From Thalassotalea algicola (lineage in GTDB: Bacteria; Pseudomonadota; Gammaproteobacteria; Enterobacterales; Alteromonadaceae): 64,000 nucleotides of DNA. A model generated the notes under the pieces. The model did not search any database. It worked only from the letters and a program-made list of their open reading frames with translations, and was not told the DNA's origin. The DNA lies in NCBI RefSeq assembly GCF_012932965.1, contig NZ_JABBXH010000004.1, forward strand, positions 62,001 to 126,000, in the 5' to 3' direction. This document shows, in pieces, positions 16,841 through 24,628 of this stretch. Position 1 is the first letter of the stretch. The number at the start of each line of letters is the position of its first letter. The position numbers were made by a program, and so were the translations under genes.

Positions 16841-17833
16841 CTACTGCCAGCGCTTATGATAAGCGCCTAAAGTCGTTTGATTTCCTTCAGATAAACTAGA
16901 TAAACATTCATCCCATTCAGGTTTTACTTTAAAATCATTCGACGATAAGCAAGCATCTATTGCTTGTCGCCAAGAGCGAGTAACGTCGCGGACATATGCA
17001 CTACTTCTTTGTCTTCCTTCGATTTTTACTGAAGCAATCCCCATTTGAACTAGTTCAGGTAAAAGTTCCATGGAGTTTAAACTTGTTGGTTCTTCGAGCG
17101 CATGATAACGAGTCTCGTCAACGTCAAATCGACCTTTACACAATGTGGGGTAGCCTGCGGGTTCTTCAGGCGCGTATCTATCAATAACTATATTGTTTAA
17201 TCGAGATTCTAGGCCGTGCTCATTTTCTTGCCACTGTACGTATTTAGCTGGTGAACAAACACCATTCATATTCGGTGACTCACCAGTTAAGTAGGACGAT
17301 AGATGACAGCGCCCTTCTGCCATTATACAAAGACTACCGTAAGCAAAAACCTCTAACTGAACGTCGGTCGTTCTTGCTAATTGTTTTACTTGGTGAATTG
17401 AAAGTACTCTTGGCAACACCACTCGCTTAACATTAAAATTTTCTTTGTAATAGGATATTGCCCCAGCATTAGTAGCAGATGCTTGTACAGATAGGTGTAG
17501 CTCTAAGTCAGGATAATGCGTAGCGGCATAGTTAAGTACTGAAATATCAGCAACAATTAATGCATCAACACCAAGGTTTGCAGCCAAATCGACTGATTGC
17601 TGCCAAGTTTGCCAATGATCGCTATTGGCGAAGGTATTTATCGCCATATGTAACTTGCGATTATGATCGCGAACATATTGAACTGCTTGTTCTAATTTTT
17701 TATCTGTAAAATTTAATCCCGCAAAATGGCGGGCGTTGGTGTCATTTTTTAGGCCAATATAGACTGCGTCTGCACCGTTATCTATTGCTATTTTTAGTGA
17801 AGACAAATTACCTGCTGGACACAAAAGTTCCAC
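16841..17833 (-). CDS. ubiU: Anaerobic ubiquinone hydroxylation protein UbiU (U32 peptidase-like)
   Basis: This 330-residue protein matches YhbU/UbiU (E. coli 331): start MELLCPAG, GADAVYIGLKND, FAYGSLCIMAEGRCHLSSY, GVCSPAKY, and SVKIEGRQRS. The cysteines in CIMAEGRC and NGVCSP are cluster ligands in the E. coli protein. It forms a complex with UbiV, encoded 8 bp downstream. The start faces the ThDP-decarboxylase gene across 173 bp that contains an FNR-like box, in line with the reported FNR control of E. coli ubiUV. Confidence 0.94.
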   Translation of the reverse strand: MELLCPAGNLSSLKIAIDNGADAVYIGLKNDTNARHFAGLNFTDKKLEQAVQYVRDHNRKLHMAINTFANSDHWQTWQQSVDLAANLGVDALIVADISVLNYAATHYPDLELHLSVQASATNAGAISYYKENFNVKRVVLPRVLSIHQVKQLARTTDVQLEVFAYGSLCIMAEGRCHLSSYLTGESPNMNGVCSPAKYVQWQENEHGLESRLNNIVIDRYAPEEPAGYPTLCKGRFDVDETRYHALEEPTSLNSMELLPELVQMGIASVKIEGRQRSSAYVRDVTRSWRQAIDACLSSNDFKVKPEWDECLSSLSEGNQTTLGAYHKRWQ

Positions 17834-17926
17834 AAGTTTACTCCCAGATGAAAAAGCTTGTCGTTTTTAAAACGCACTGCTTGTAAATGAAGCACTTATC
17901 ATACCGTTAACAATAATTGTACTTTC

Positions 17927-17940
17927 TTGATCCAGTTCAA
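17927..17940. promoter_or_regulatory. FNR-like site between ubiU and the ThDP decarboxylase gene
   Basis: TTGAT-CCAG-TTCAA agrees with TTGAT-N4-ATCAA at nine of ten positions. Its centre is about 73 bp from the decarboxylase ATG (18007) and 100 bp from the ubiU ATG (17833), so one site could serve both directions. Confidence 0.55.
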
Positions 17941-18006
17941 AACCATAGCCTGCTAAATAAGGAAAATGGCTAACCAATTACAAATAACAATAGTTCTAGG
18001 TCTATT

Positions 18007-19824
18007 ATGACTGTTCCTCACCAACAATTAACTCAAAATTATTCGGATAATTTTGGACAACAGTATGCCGATTCCCTACCGCAATTAGGGACAGCGATGG
18101 CTGAAATATTAAAATGGTTTGGTTGCCACGATATTTTTGGTGTTGGTGGAGATTTTGCAGCAAACCTAATCGCGGCCTTAAGTGACAATATTTCATTATC
18201 TCCTGCAGGAAACGAAATGCACGCAGGCTTTACTGCATGTGGTCACGCTGAGTTTAACGGTATTGGCGCCGCATTAACTACGTATACGGTAGGCAGTTTA
18301 CCATGTACTAGTGCTGCAGCTTTAGCGATTACTGAAAAGTTACCTGTAATTTTCATTTCTGGTGCGCCGGGAGAAAATGAAATTTCTCATCATACTATCC
18401 ACCATACAATTGCTTCCGCCTCTACTTGGCGAGCAGAATATGACTGCGCATTAGATGCCTTTCGCGCATTAGGTATGCAAGCAGAACGATTACAAGGGGC
18501 GAGAAATAGCCATCAGCCCAATATGGCAGCAGAACGATTTTTCCAACTTGTCGCTCACGCATTCACTAATAAACAGCCAGTATTTATTGAAGTTCCTAGA
18601 GACCTAGTTTTCCTTCCTACACAAGCAATAACACTTCCTAAGTCTCTTGATGACATCCAAAGTCAGCCTTATGTATTAAAAGGTGAATTACTTATTGCAA
18701 ATCAGATAATTGATAAACTTAAGCAGGCTAAAAAACCATTAATCTACATAGGTGAAAATGTAAAACTTAACGCTGAGCTTTGTTCATACATAATGGATTT
18801 TTGCCATACGTTTAATGTGCCCTATGCGACATGTTGGCTAGCTAAAGGAGTGTTTGATGAAACAGATCCCTTAAGTGTTGGTAGTTATAACGGGGTGTTT
18901 AGTCGTGAGCAAAATCGCCGATATATTGAGAAAGAAGTTGATTATGTATTGGAAGTCGATACCAGTATCTATTTGCAAGACACTAACGCTGCCTTTAATA
19001 CCGGCACCCATTCTATTCATAATTTTAAAAATAAAACGGTTATTAAAGGATCTACGCCTAATCAACAAGATCTCATTAAAATTTTTGAACGTTTAATTAA
19101 CTCGAACATTCCTCCATTTGAAGTAGCTTTGCGTAAACAGCCAACACTGTTAACCGAAGCTAACGAGAAAGTAGATTTTCACAACATAACTACCGTATTA
19201 AATGGCATTCAGCAAACTATAGAACAATCACTAATTTATTTACCAGAAGTTGGCAACTCATATTTTGCTTCTTACGATCTTATTACTAAACGATCAGTTT
19301 TAGGTAGAAGTTGGATTACAAACCCTTGGTATGCAGCAATGGGAACAAGCCTGCCTTATGCGAGATCAGTTGCCAAAGCACTTAAATCGAAGAAAACAAA
19401 AGATATCGCCGTAGTAATTACTGGTGATGGAGGCTTTAATTTTCAGCTAAATGAGCTAATCCATTTTCAACGCGAATCATTAACAGTGATCATTATTTAT
19501 ATGCGTAATGACATTTTTCATTTGGGTAAGTCTGGAGAAGGCGAAATATATCAGTGTTCAACTCCCGATTTCGATGCATTGAAATTAGTTGAAGCTTTTG
19601 GTGGTAGAGGCGCTCGTTGTAAAACAGTAGGAGAGTTTTCTCACGAAATGGTGAACGCAATTAAAGCAAATTCAGGTATTTCCTTAATTGAAGTCCCAGC
19701 AGACACTGCTCTGCAATATCAGTGTCATGAAATAAAAATGTTAAACCTTTATATACAAGCGAAAAATGGTAATCCTGAGGCAAAGGAAAAGTGGCAAGCA
19801 TTAACCGAATTAACAGGAGTTTAA
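18007..19824 (+). CDS. ThDP-dependent 2-oxo acid decarboxylase (pyruvate/indolepyruvate decarboxylase-like)
   Basis: This 605-residue protein has three thiamine-diphosphate enzyme domains. The N-terminal Pyr domain has the cofactor-activating Glu70 (GNEMHAG) and a histidine pair region ISHHTIHHT at residues 127-134. Such a His-His pair is typical of decarboxylases of the pyruvate/indolepyruvate type rather than acetolactate synthases. The cofactor domain starts at GDGGFNF near residue 473 and ends with the Asn-Asp of YMRND. It heads an operon: ubiT starts 3 bp after its stop and a hemerythrin follows. The substrate is unknown. A fermentative decarboxylase or a role tied to quinone synthesis are both open. 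Confidence 0.82.
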   Translation: MTVPHQQLTQNYSDNFGQQYADSLPQLGTAMAEILKWFGCHDIFGVGGDFAANLIAALSDNISLSPAGNEMHAGFTACGHAEFNGIGAALTTYTVGSLPCTSAAALAITEKLPVIFISGAPGENEISHHTIHHTIASASTWRAEYDCALDAFRALGMQAERLQGARNSHQPNMAAERFFQLVAHAFTNKQPVFIEVPRDLVFLPTQAITLPKSLDDIQSQPYVLKGELLIANQIIDKLKQAKKPLIYIGENVKLNAELCSYIMDFCHTFNVPYATCWLAKGVFDETDPLSVGSYNGVFSREQNRRYIEKEVDYVLEVDTSIYLQDTNAAFNTGTHSIHNFKNKTVIKGSTPNQQDLIKIFERLINSNIPPFEVALRKQPTLLTEANEKVDFHNITTVLNGIQQTIEQSLIYLPEVGNSYFASYDLITKRSVLGRSWITNPWYAAMGTSLPYARSVAKALKSKKTKDIAVVITGDGGFNFQLNELIHFQRESLTVIIIYMRNDIFHLGKSGEGEIYQCSTPDFDALKLVEAFGGRGARCKTVGEFSHEMVNAIKANSGISLIEVPADTALQYQCHEIKMLNLYIQAKNGNPEAKEKWQALTELTGV

Positions 19825-19827
19825 TAC

Positions 19828-20388
19828 ATGATAAAGTCAGAACAAGTTGTAAATTTAATTCCAGCAGAAAAAGTTAGACTACCTGTGCCAATCAAGCAGG
19901 TATTAAAGAGGCTTCCTCCACACATATTTAAGCCTTTATTACTACTACCTGACCAAATCAGCGAAACCATGATGAGCTTTTCTTTAAACAAAGTATTTAA
20001 GCAACCATTGATTGATGAGGAAATAGATTTTCTTCAAGAAAAATGGTTAAAACTCAACCTAACAGATGCTGGGTTTTATTGCTTTATTACTGTATTAGAA
20101 AATGATTTAGGGACTCCCCTAGTTTCTGTTAAAAATCAACTGCCACAAAACCTTAGCAAACCGAATGTAGAATTTTCTGCTGATGTTGAAAGTATTGTCA
20201 TGCTTGCTACTAAAAAGCTTGATCCTGACACTTTATTTTTTCAAAGAAAGCTCATGGTTACTGGTGAAACAGAACTTGGATTAGCAATTAAAAACTTTTT
20301 AGATGATTTTGATTTCAAAGAAAGTCTTCCTGAACCTATTCAGATGCTAATTAGTAAGATGCAAAAAAAGAACATTCAAGGAAAATAA
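19828..20388 (+). CDS. ubiT: UbiT-like SCP2-domain protein
   Basis: This 186-residue protein has an SCP2 lipid-binding domain and matches YhbT/UbiT in its most conserved part, LFFQRKLMVTGETELGLAIK at about residues 137-156. UbiT is an accessory factor that binds isoprenoid quinone intermediates and is needed for O2-independent ubiquinone synthesis. In many genomes ubiT is next to ubiU-ubiV. Here they are about 2 kb apart with the ThDP decarboxylase between, in divergent units. Its stop overlaps the hemerythrin start (TAATG). Confidence 0.88.
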   Translation: MIKSEQVVNLIPAEKVRLPVPIKQVLKRLPPHIFKPLLLLPDQISETMMSFSLNKVFKQPLIDEEIDFLQEKWLKLNLTDAGFYCFITVLENDLGTPLVSVKNQLPQNLSKPNVEFSADVESIVMLATKKLDPDTLFFQRKLMVTGETELGLAIKNFLDDFDFKESLPEPIQMLISKMQKKNIQGK

Positions 20389-20798
20389 TGGAAACCTTCA
20401 CATGGAAAGACGAATTTTGTATTGGAATTGATGAAATTGATAAACAGCACCAATACCTAGTGCAATTAATCAACCAAATCGCAATCGCGATCAATCAAAA
20501 AGCAGAAATTGCTTTTATTCAGTCAATTTATGAACAGTTAGTAGAGTACACACAATATCACTTTAACGAAGAAGAAAAGTATTTTATTCGACTGACTAGG
20601 GCTGACAAATTGTTGCACCAACTTCAGCATAGCCATTTTATTGAAGAGTTAAAGAGTTATAGGCATCAAGGGTTAGAAAATATAGATATGAATAATATTC
20701 TATTTTTTTTAACTGATTGGCTACTTAACCACATATTAGGTGAAGATAGAAAAATAGTTGTTAAAAAACAGCAACCTTTATCTACAAAGGTGTATTAG
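20388..20798 (+). CDS. Bacteriohemerythrin
   Basis: This 136-residue protein is a single hemerythrin domain. All seven di-iron ligands can be placed: His in DKQHQYL, His and Glu in YHFNEEE, two His in LHQLQHSHF, and His and Asp in LNHILGED. The fold reversibly binds O2, and bacterial members serve in O2 delivery, storage or sensing. The ATG shares a base with the ubiT stop, so translation is coupled. Placement in an anaerobic ubiquinone operon suggests it scavenges O2 or helps the iron-sulfur proteins UbiU/UbiV. That last step is inference. Confidence 0.9.
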   Translation: METFTWKDEFCIGIDEIDKQHQYLVQLINQIAIAINQKAEIAFIQSIYEQLVEYTQYHFNEEEKYFIRLTRADKLLHQLQHSHFIEELKSYRHQGLENIDMNNILFFLTDWLLNHILGEDRKIVVKKQQPLSTKVY

Positions 20799-20805
20799 CT
20801 GGAAT

Positions 20806-20836
20806 ACGCTATCACAATATCTAGTGATAGCGTTTA
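20806..20836. terminator. Bidirectional hairpin between hemerythrin and nrdD
   Basis: ACGCTATCAC (20806-20815) and GTGATAGCGT (20824-20833) pair perfectly around an 8-base loop between convergent genes. The T run is short (TT, then ATT). Confidence 0.7.
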
Positions 20837-20843
20837 TTGTAAG

Positions 20844-22616
20844 TTATACGTGATAGTATCGACGGTCGTGTTCTTCTCTTCTTCCCTTGCTAAATGCAGA
20901 CACGCGTTTCAAATAACCTATTACTCGGGTGCCATGATCTACGTTAGTTGAATGGCATTTACTACATTCATTCAAAGTTCGTTTATCAATATATTCACAT
21001 TCATTACATATGGTAATTTTTACATTAATGCAAAAATAGTTACATCCTGTTTTGGCTGCTATGTTTAGTAAATTTAACGCATTTTGTTGTGTTAGTTTTT
21101 GTTCCAAATTTAAATGTAGAGCAGAGCCCCCATCTAAATACTGTGTAAACTGTTGGCCATGCAATACGAACTTATCGATATGATTTATATCTGTATTTTC
21201 GACAGGATAAAAATAAGAGTTATAACAATCTCTAGGTACAGATAGGCCAGACTCCCTATCCCACTTCGCATTTTTTACTCCTAAGTTTTCAGCGGGTACA
21301 AATTCTGTGTTGAACATATAGCCATAAGTTTGCTTCGCTTTACGGTTAGCATCGTAAATTTGCTTTAACTGGACATCGATAAATGCTTGATATTCTGCGT
21401 TATTACCCACGGCTATACCCAAATACTCCGCCGCTTCTACCATACCGTTAATACCAATAGTTAAAAACTGTTTGTCTAAGTTTATAAAACCAGCATCGTA
21501 GACAGGTAGCATTCCCTGAGCCAAGTATTCTTCAACTATCTTTCTATAGGCTACTTGGTACTTATGAACCTTATCTACTTCATCACTAATTTTTTTACCT
21601 TGCTGAATTAACCGATTTACATTTAGTGTAATGACGTTAATTGACCCTGTTGCTATGCCTCCAGCGCCAAGTGTATAAGAAAACGTATTGTCACTAATTT
21701 CATTACGTAATCGACAACAAGAAGCTAAAGAATCAGCACTATTTGATTGGTAGACAAAGAATGAATTACCTTCACTGATTTCTTTTGCGCAAAGTGTTGC
21801 AAACTCGGTATCTTTTACTAATTCATTCTCAGTTAACATAGCAGCAGTAACGACAGGGAATGTAAGAATGCTTTTTTCACGTTCCGCGTTAAACCATTGC
21901 ATAAAATAAGCTTGTAACTTTTTAATGCTCTGCCATTTTGGTTTAGTGAAATCTGGAAAAACAAACTCACCAAATAAAGAGTCAAAATAATGCTGGTCAT
22001 AAAGTGAAATATTCCAAAAAACACTTTGATAGCCGCGAGCTGCGGCAGGCTGGTTTAATGCGTAAACAACATGTTGAAGATGATTATCAATTTCCCCCTG
22101 ATGATGGTCTAGATATTCATCACCAAATTCACGGCGAGCAAAATAGTCGAAATAAGTTAAAAACTCGACAGTTGCAATAGCGCCTGCAAATTGCGCACTG
22201 ATTGCAAAAACCAGGTTAACAAAACTGCCACAAAATGAGGATAAATGTTGAGGAGCCTTTGATTCACCGCCTAGTTTTGTTAAGCCGTCTAATAGGAAAG
22301 GATATAACGAAATAGACGCACAATAAGGCTTTAAACTGGTTTCATCATGAACGTATATTTCATGCGTTTCAATTTGTCTATTATACTCTGCTGCAAGTTC
22401 TTCAGAAAATAACTCTGTAATTTTCTCAGAAATTTGTGCCCTATTAACTTGAATGAAAAAGTCTTTCATTAACTCAGCTTCTAATGTAGCGATATTTTTT
22501 TGCGTAACATTGGCATTAGCATCCATTTTGGAGCCATCTGCAGCATTATTTGCGTGTAAATAATGGTCGATAAAGTTAATCTTTTGTTTTAATTGTATAG
22601 GCGTAAGAGAAGACAT
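20844..22616 (-). CDS. nrdD: Anaerobic (class III) ribonucleoside-triphosphate reductase, no ATP-cone
   Basis: This 590-residue catalytic subunit reduces ribonucleotides with a glycyl radical. The C-terminus has the zinc cysteines CNEC and CSKC and then RVIGYLKRVSAFS, with the radical glycine in RVIGY. Active-site cysteines lie in SADSLASCCRLRNE. It is about 120 residues shorter than E. coli NrdD (712), and the N-terminal ATP-cone is missing, so dATP feedback through that domain is not possible. The order is nrdG then nrdD, the reverse of E. coli, with 23 bp between. It is expressed from the NrdR-box promoter upstream of nrdG. Confidence 0.92.
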   Translation of the reverse strand: MSSLTPIQLKQKINFIDHYLHANNAADGSKMDANANVTQKNIATLEAELMKDFFIQVNRAQISEKITELFSEELAAEYNRQIETHEIYVHDETSLKPYCASISLYPFLLDGLTKLGGESKAPQHLSSFCGSFVNLVFAISAQFAGAIATVEFLTYFDYFARREFGDEYLDHHQGEIDNHLQHVVYALNQPAAARGYQSVFWNISLYDQHYFDSLFGEFVFPDFTKPKWQSIKKLQAYFMQWFNAEREKSILTFPVVTAAMLTENELVKDTEFATLCAKEISEGNSFFVYQSNSADSLASCCRLRNEISDNTFSYTLGAGGIATGSINVITLNVNRLIQQGKKISDEVDKVHKYQVAYRKIVEEYLAQGMLPVYDAGFINLDKQFLTIGINGMVEAAEYLGIAVGNNAEYQAFIDVQLKQIYDANRKAKQTYGYMFNTEFVPAENLGVKNAKWDRESGLSVPRDCYNSYFYPVENTDINHIDKFVLHGQQFTQYLDGGSALHLNLEQKLTQQNALNLLNIAAKTGCNYFCINVKITICNECEYIDKRTLNECSKCHSTNVDHGTRVIGYLKRVSAFSKGRREEHDRRYYHV

Positions 22617-22639
22617 TTTAGTACTCCGTATTTTTATTA

Positions 22640-23092
22640 TTAGTGGTTGTAAAATCTATGGTTTAGTTTTTTACCAGTAGATACTTCAATAAATTGTTGA
22701 TTCGATTTAGGGTCGGCTAATCCCCCGCGCTCTTCTAGCCAAGGACCCGTTTTTACAAAATCTAAATGTTGCAAAATACGTTTAGGTAGCTTGTTTAACC
22801 CTGTATATAGGCAAGTCTTGAGTTGGTATTGCTTAGCAATTATTAACTTTTTAATGAGTAATTCACTTTGCCATTCACCACCGAAAAACAATACACAAGA
22901 AATAAAACCTGAATATTGCTCTATGTAATGACTAAATCGCTCACAAGTTAAGGGTAAACCTCTATCTCGTTGCCAAGTATCTTGGCTATGACAGCCTGAG
23001 CATCTGAGTGGGCAACCTGAAATAACAAAAGCCAGTGTTACCTCATCAGGAACTTCTTCAAAAACAACATGTGGTGGAAAATGATTAAACAT
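22640..23092 (-). CDS. nrdG: Anaerobic ribonucleotide reductase activase NrdG
   Basis: This 150-residue radical-SAM enzyme has the CxxxCxxC cluster motif in CPLRCSGCHSQDTW and matches NrdG (E. coli 154). It uses SAM to put the radical on the glycine of NrdD, encoded just downstream. The ATG at 23092 lies 1 bp after the first NrdR box, with no other in-frame start between it and the stop codon 36 bp upstream. The ribosome site is therefore inside the box, and translation may be weak. Confidence 0.93.
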   Translation of the reverse strand: MFNHFPPHVVFEEVPDEVTLAFVISGCPLRCSGCHSQDTWQRDRGLPLTCERFSHYIEQYSGFISCVLFFGGEWQSELLIKKLIIAKQYQLKTCLYTGLNKLPKRILQHLDFVKTGPWLEERGGLADPKSNQQFIEVSTGKKLNHRFYNH

Positions 23093-23093
23093 A

Positions 23094-23141
23094 ACACTAT
23101 ATCTTGTGTCTCAGTTTTTATTTAAGCACAAGATATAGTAT
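23094..23141 (-). promoter_or_regulatory. Tandem NrdR boxes upstream of nrdG-nrdD
   Basis: ACACTATATCTTGTGT (23094-23109) and GCACAAGATATAGTAT (23126-23141) both fit the 16-bp NrdR box (core CWATATATWG with one change each). They start 32 bp apart, the three-turn spacing typical of NrdR pairs. NrdR is the ATP/dATP-sensing repressor of ribonucleotide reductase genes. It is not encoded in this window. Repression of this operon is expected. Confidence 0.85.
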
Positions 23142-23217
23142 TTGCGTACCACATAAAATACCCCTTTGTGGATACTCAATTTTAGTTAATCAGAAGAAAA
23201 ACCTTTTTAATTAATAC

Positions 23218-23229
23218 AACCCTGGCAAC
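23218..23229 (-). repeat. Isolated inverted copy of the GTTGCCAGGGTT motif
   Basis: The minus strand reads GTTGCCAGGGTT exactly. It faces the four plus-strand copies that begin at 23328 and is not in their 33-bp phase (110 bp away). The inverted orientation means the array between is bounded on the left by an opposite copy. The 98 bp between hold no gene. Confidence 0.75.
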
Positions 23230-23327
23230 TCTAAATGCTAAATAACTTTTGCTTATTAATAACGTCGTACTTTTCCTAAATTAACTGACTTACAACTTAT
23301 GTAATTACTTACTTTCCTTTAGGTGGG

Positions 23328-23459
23328 GTTGCCAGGGTTATCTTTATTGTGTATTACGGAGTTGTCGGGGTTACTTTAAGTTTTGGTTTTGGGGTTGCCA
23401 GGGTTATTAAACTGTCGACAAAGAGAGTTGCCAGGGTTATTATTCCTATATGGAAAATA
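23328..23459 (+). repeat. Four-unit 33-bp-periodic repeat array (GTTGCCAGGGTTAT motif)
   Basis: Copies of GTTGCCAGGGTTAT begin at 23328, 23361, 23394 and 23427, exactly 33 bp apart. The second is diverged (GTTGTCGGGGTTAC). Only the first 14 bases of each unit are conserved, and the remaining 19 differ. Units are preceded by purine-rich GGG/GAG. The array ends 11 bp before the start of the hicB-like gene. This looks like protein-binding sites on nearly the same helix face or a remnant of a mobile palindrome array, not a CRISPR (repeat too short, no Cas genes). Confidence 0.85.
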
Positions 23460-23470
23460 GGAGAAATTAG

Positions 23471-23884
23471 ATGTACTACCCCGTTAAATTTATTGGAACT
23501 AACGTAAACGGTTACAAGATTGAAATACCAGACTTGCCAGGTTGCACAGTTCAAAGTGAATCTATTGAAAATGGTTTTATTGAAATTAAAGAAGCGATTG
23601 CTTCCCATTTAATGATTTTGGCTGAGTATGGAGAAGCAATACCTAGCCCTCGAACGGTCGATGAGATGCGAAATAATCTTGAAGTGCCTAGTGAAGAAAC
23701 GATGTGGGCGTTAATTGAAATTGACATTACTCCCTACTTAGGAAAAAGCCATAAAATTAACGTAACGTTACCTGAACTATTAATTAAGCAAATTGATGAT
23801 CGGGTTGGAAAAAGTGAACGCTACAAATCTCGATCAGGTTTTATAGCTACAGCTTGTGTAAATGAGTTATCGAAGGAAACTTAA
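23471..23884 (+). CDS. HicB-family antitoxin-like protein, no HicA partner
   Basis: This 137-residue protein has an N-terminal HicB-like fold (YYPVKFIGTNVNGYKIEIPD, then LPGC and EAIASHLMILAEYGEAIP) and a C-terminal ribbon-helix-helix (INVTLPELLIKQIDDRV, about residues 95-130). In normal hicAB pairs the antitoxin binds HicA and its own operator. No HicA-like coding sequence lies in the 378 bp before or the 84 bp after, so it is an orphan. AGGAG at 23459-23463 is a good ribosome site. It could be a stand-alone DNA-binding regulator, a relic, or a neutraliser of a distant toxin. Confidence 0.75.
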   Translation: MYYPVKFIGTNVNGYKIEIPDLPGCTVQSESIENGFIEIKEAIASHLMILAEYGEAIPSPRTVDEMRNNLEVPSEETMWALIEIDITPYLGKSHKINVTLPELLIKQIDDRVGKSERYKSRSGFIATACVNELSKET

Positions 23885-23968
23885 GAGAGCAATAAAAAAA
23901 ACGGCTACCAGTCGTTCTTTTCTATTAATAAGTCACCTTGTTTTCAATCCTGAATACTTTTTATTAAT

Positions 23969-24628
23969 TTAGGGTAAATTTATATATTCTGTCGCTTGGT
24001 GATAACCTTCTATTTTAGGAATAACGCCCAAGCAAGGCACCGGTATAAGGCTTGATAACTCGGCAATATTTTCTTTAGCGAATGGCATTGGTTCAATACA
24101 ATTGCCGATCCAACCAACGCAAGTCAAACCATCTGATATTATTGATTCATAAGTTAACAACGCGTGATTTAGACAGCCGAGCTTTAAATTAATAACTAGG
24201 ATTATTTGCTGTTTGGTTTGTATAGCAAAGTCTGATAAAAATTTAGAATTTCCTAGTGGTAGTCGCCAGCCTCCAGCGCCTTCTGTAATAATTACATCAG
24301 GTGATAACTTAATTATTTCATTGTAACTGTTTGTTAGGTCGTCTAATGATATATCTACATTAAGCTGTTGTGCTGCAATATGAGGGGCTATTGGCTCTTT
24401 AAATGCGATTGGATTAACGCTATTGAGTGATTGCTGACAATTAGCTAGTGACATTAATATTTTTGCATCATCATTTACGAGCTGTCCATTAATTAATTGG
24501 CAACCCGCTGATACAGGTTTAAAGCATGCCACTTTATTTGTTTGTGAGAGTTTGAATGTTAACGCAGATGAAATTAGTGTTTTTCCTGCATCAGTATCGG
24601 TTGCAGTAATAAATATTCGTTTAGTCAT
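23969..24628 (-). CDS. bioD: Dethiobiotin synthetase
   Basis: This 219-residue protein has the P-loop TATDTDAGKTLIS at its start, then KPVSAGC and EGAGGWRLPL, all typical of BioD (E. coli 225). It makes dethiobiotin from diaminopelargonic acid, CO2 and ATP. Its start overlaps the bioC stop by 8 bp. It is last in bioBFCD. Confidence 0.95.
   Translation of the reverse strand: MTKRIFITATDTDAGKTLISSALTFKLSQTNKVACFKPVSAGCQLINGQLVNDDAKILMSLANCQQSLNSVNPIAFKEPIAPHIAAQQLNVDISLDDLTNSYNEIIKLSPDVIITEGAGGWRLPLGNSKFLSDFAIQTKQQIILVINLKLGCLNHALLTYESIISDGLTCVGWIGNCIEPMPFAKENIAELSSLIPVPCLGVIPKIEGYHQATEYINLP

Noticed and set aside
18871-19096. Short open frames on both strands inside the ThDP decarboxylase gene
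   Set aside because: They are shadows in other frames. The decarboxylase frame has full motifs across this stretch.
23328-23459. CRISPR array
   Set aside because: The conserved part is only 14 bp with 19-bp filler, one unit is diverged, and no cas genes are present.
23354-23608. Minus-strand open frame over the repeat array as a possible toxin partner for HicB
   Set aside because: Its sequence is made largely of repeat-array and antisense hicB codons, shows no HicA motif, and lacks a ribosome site.
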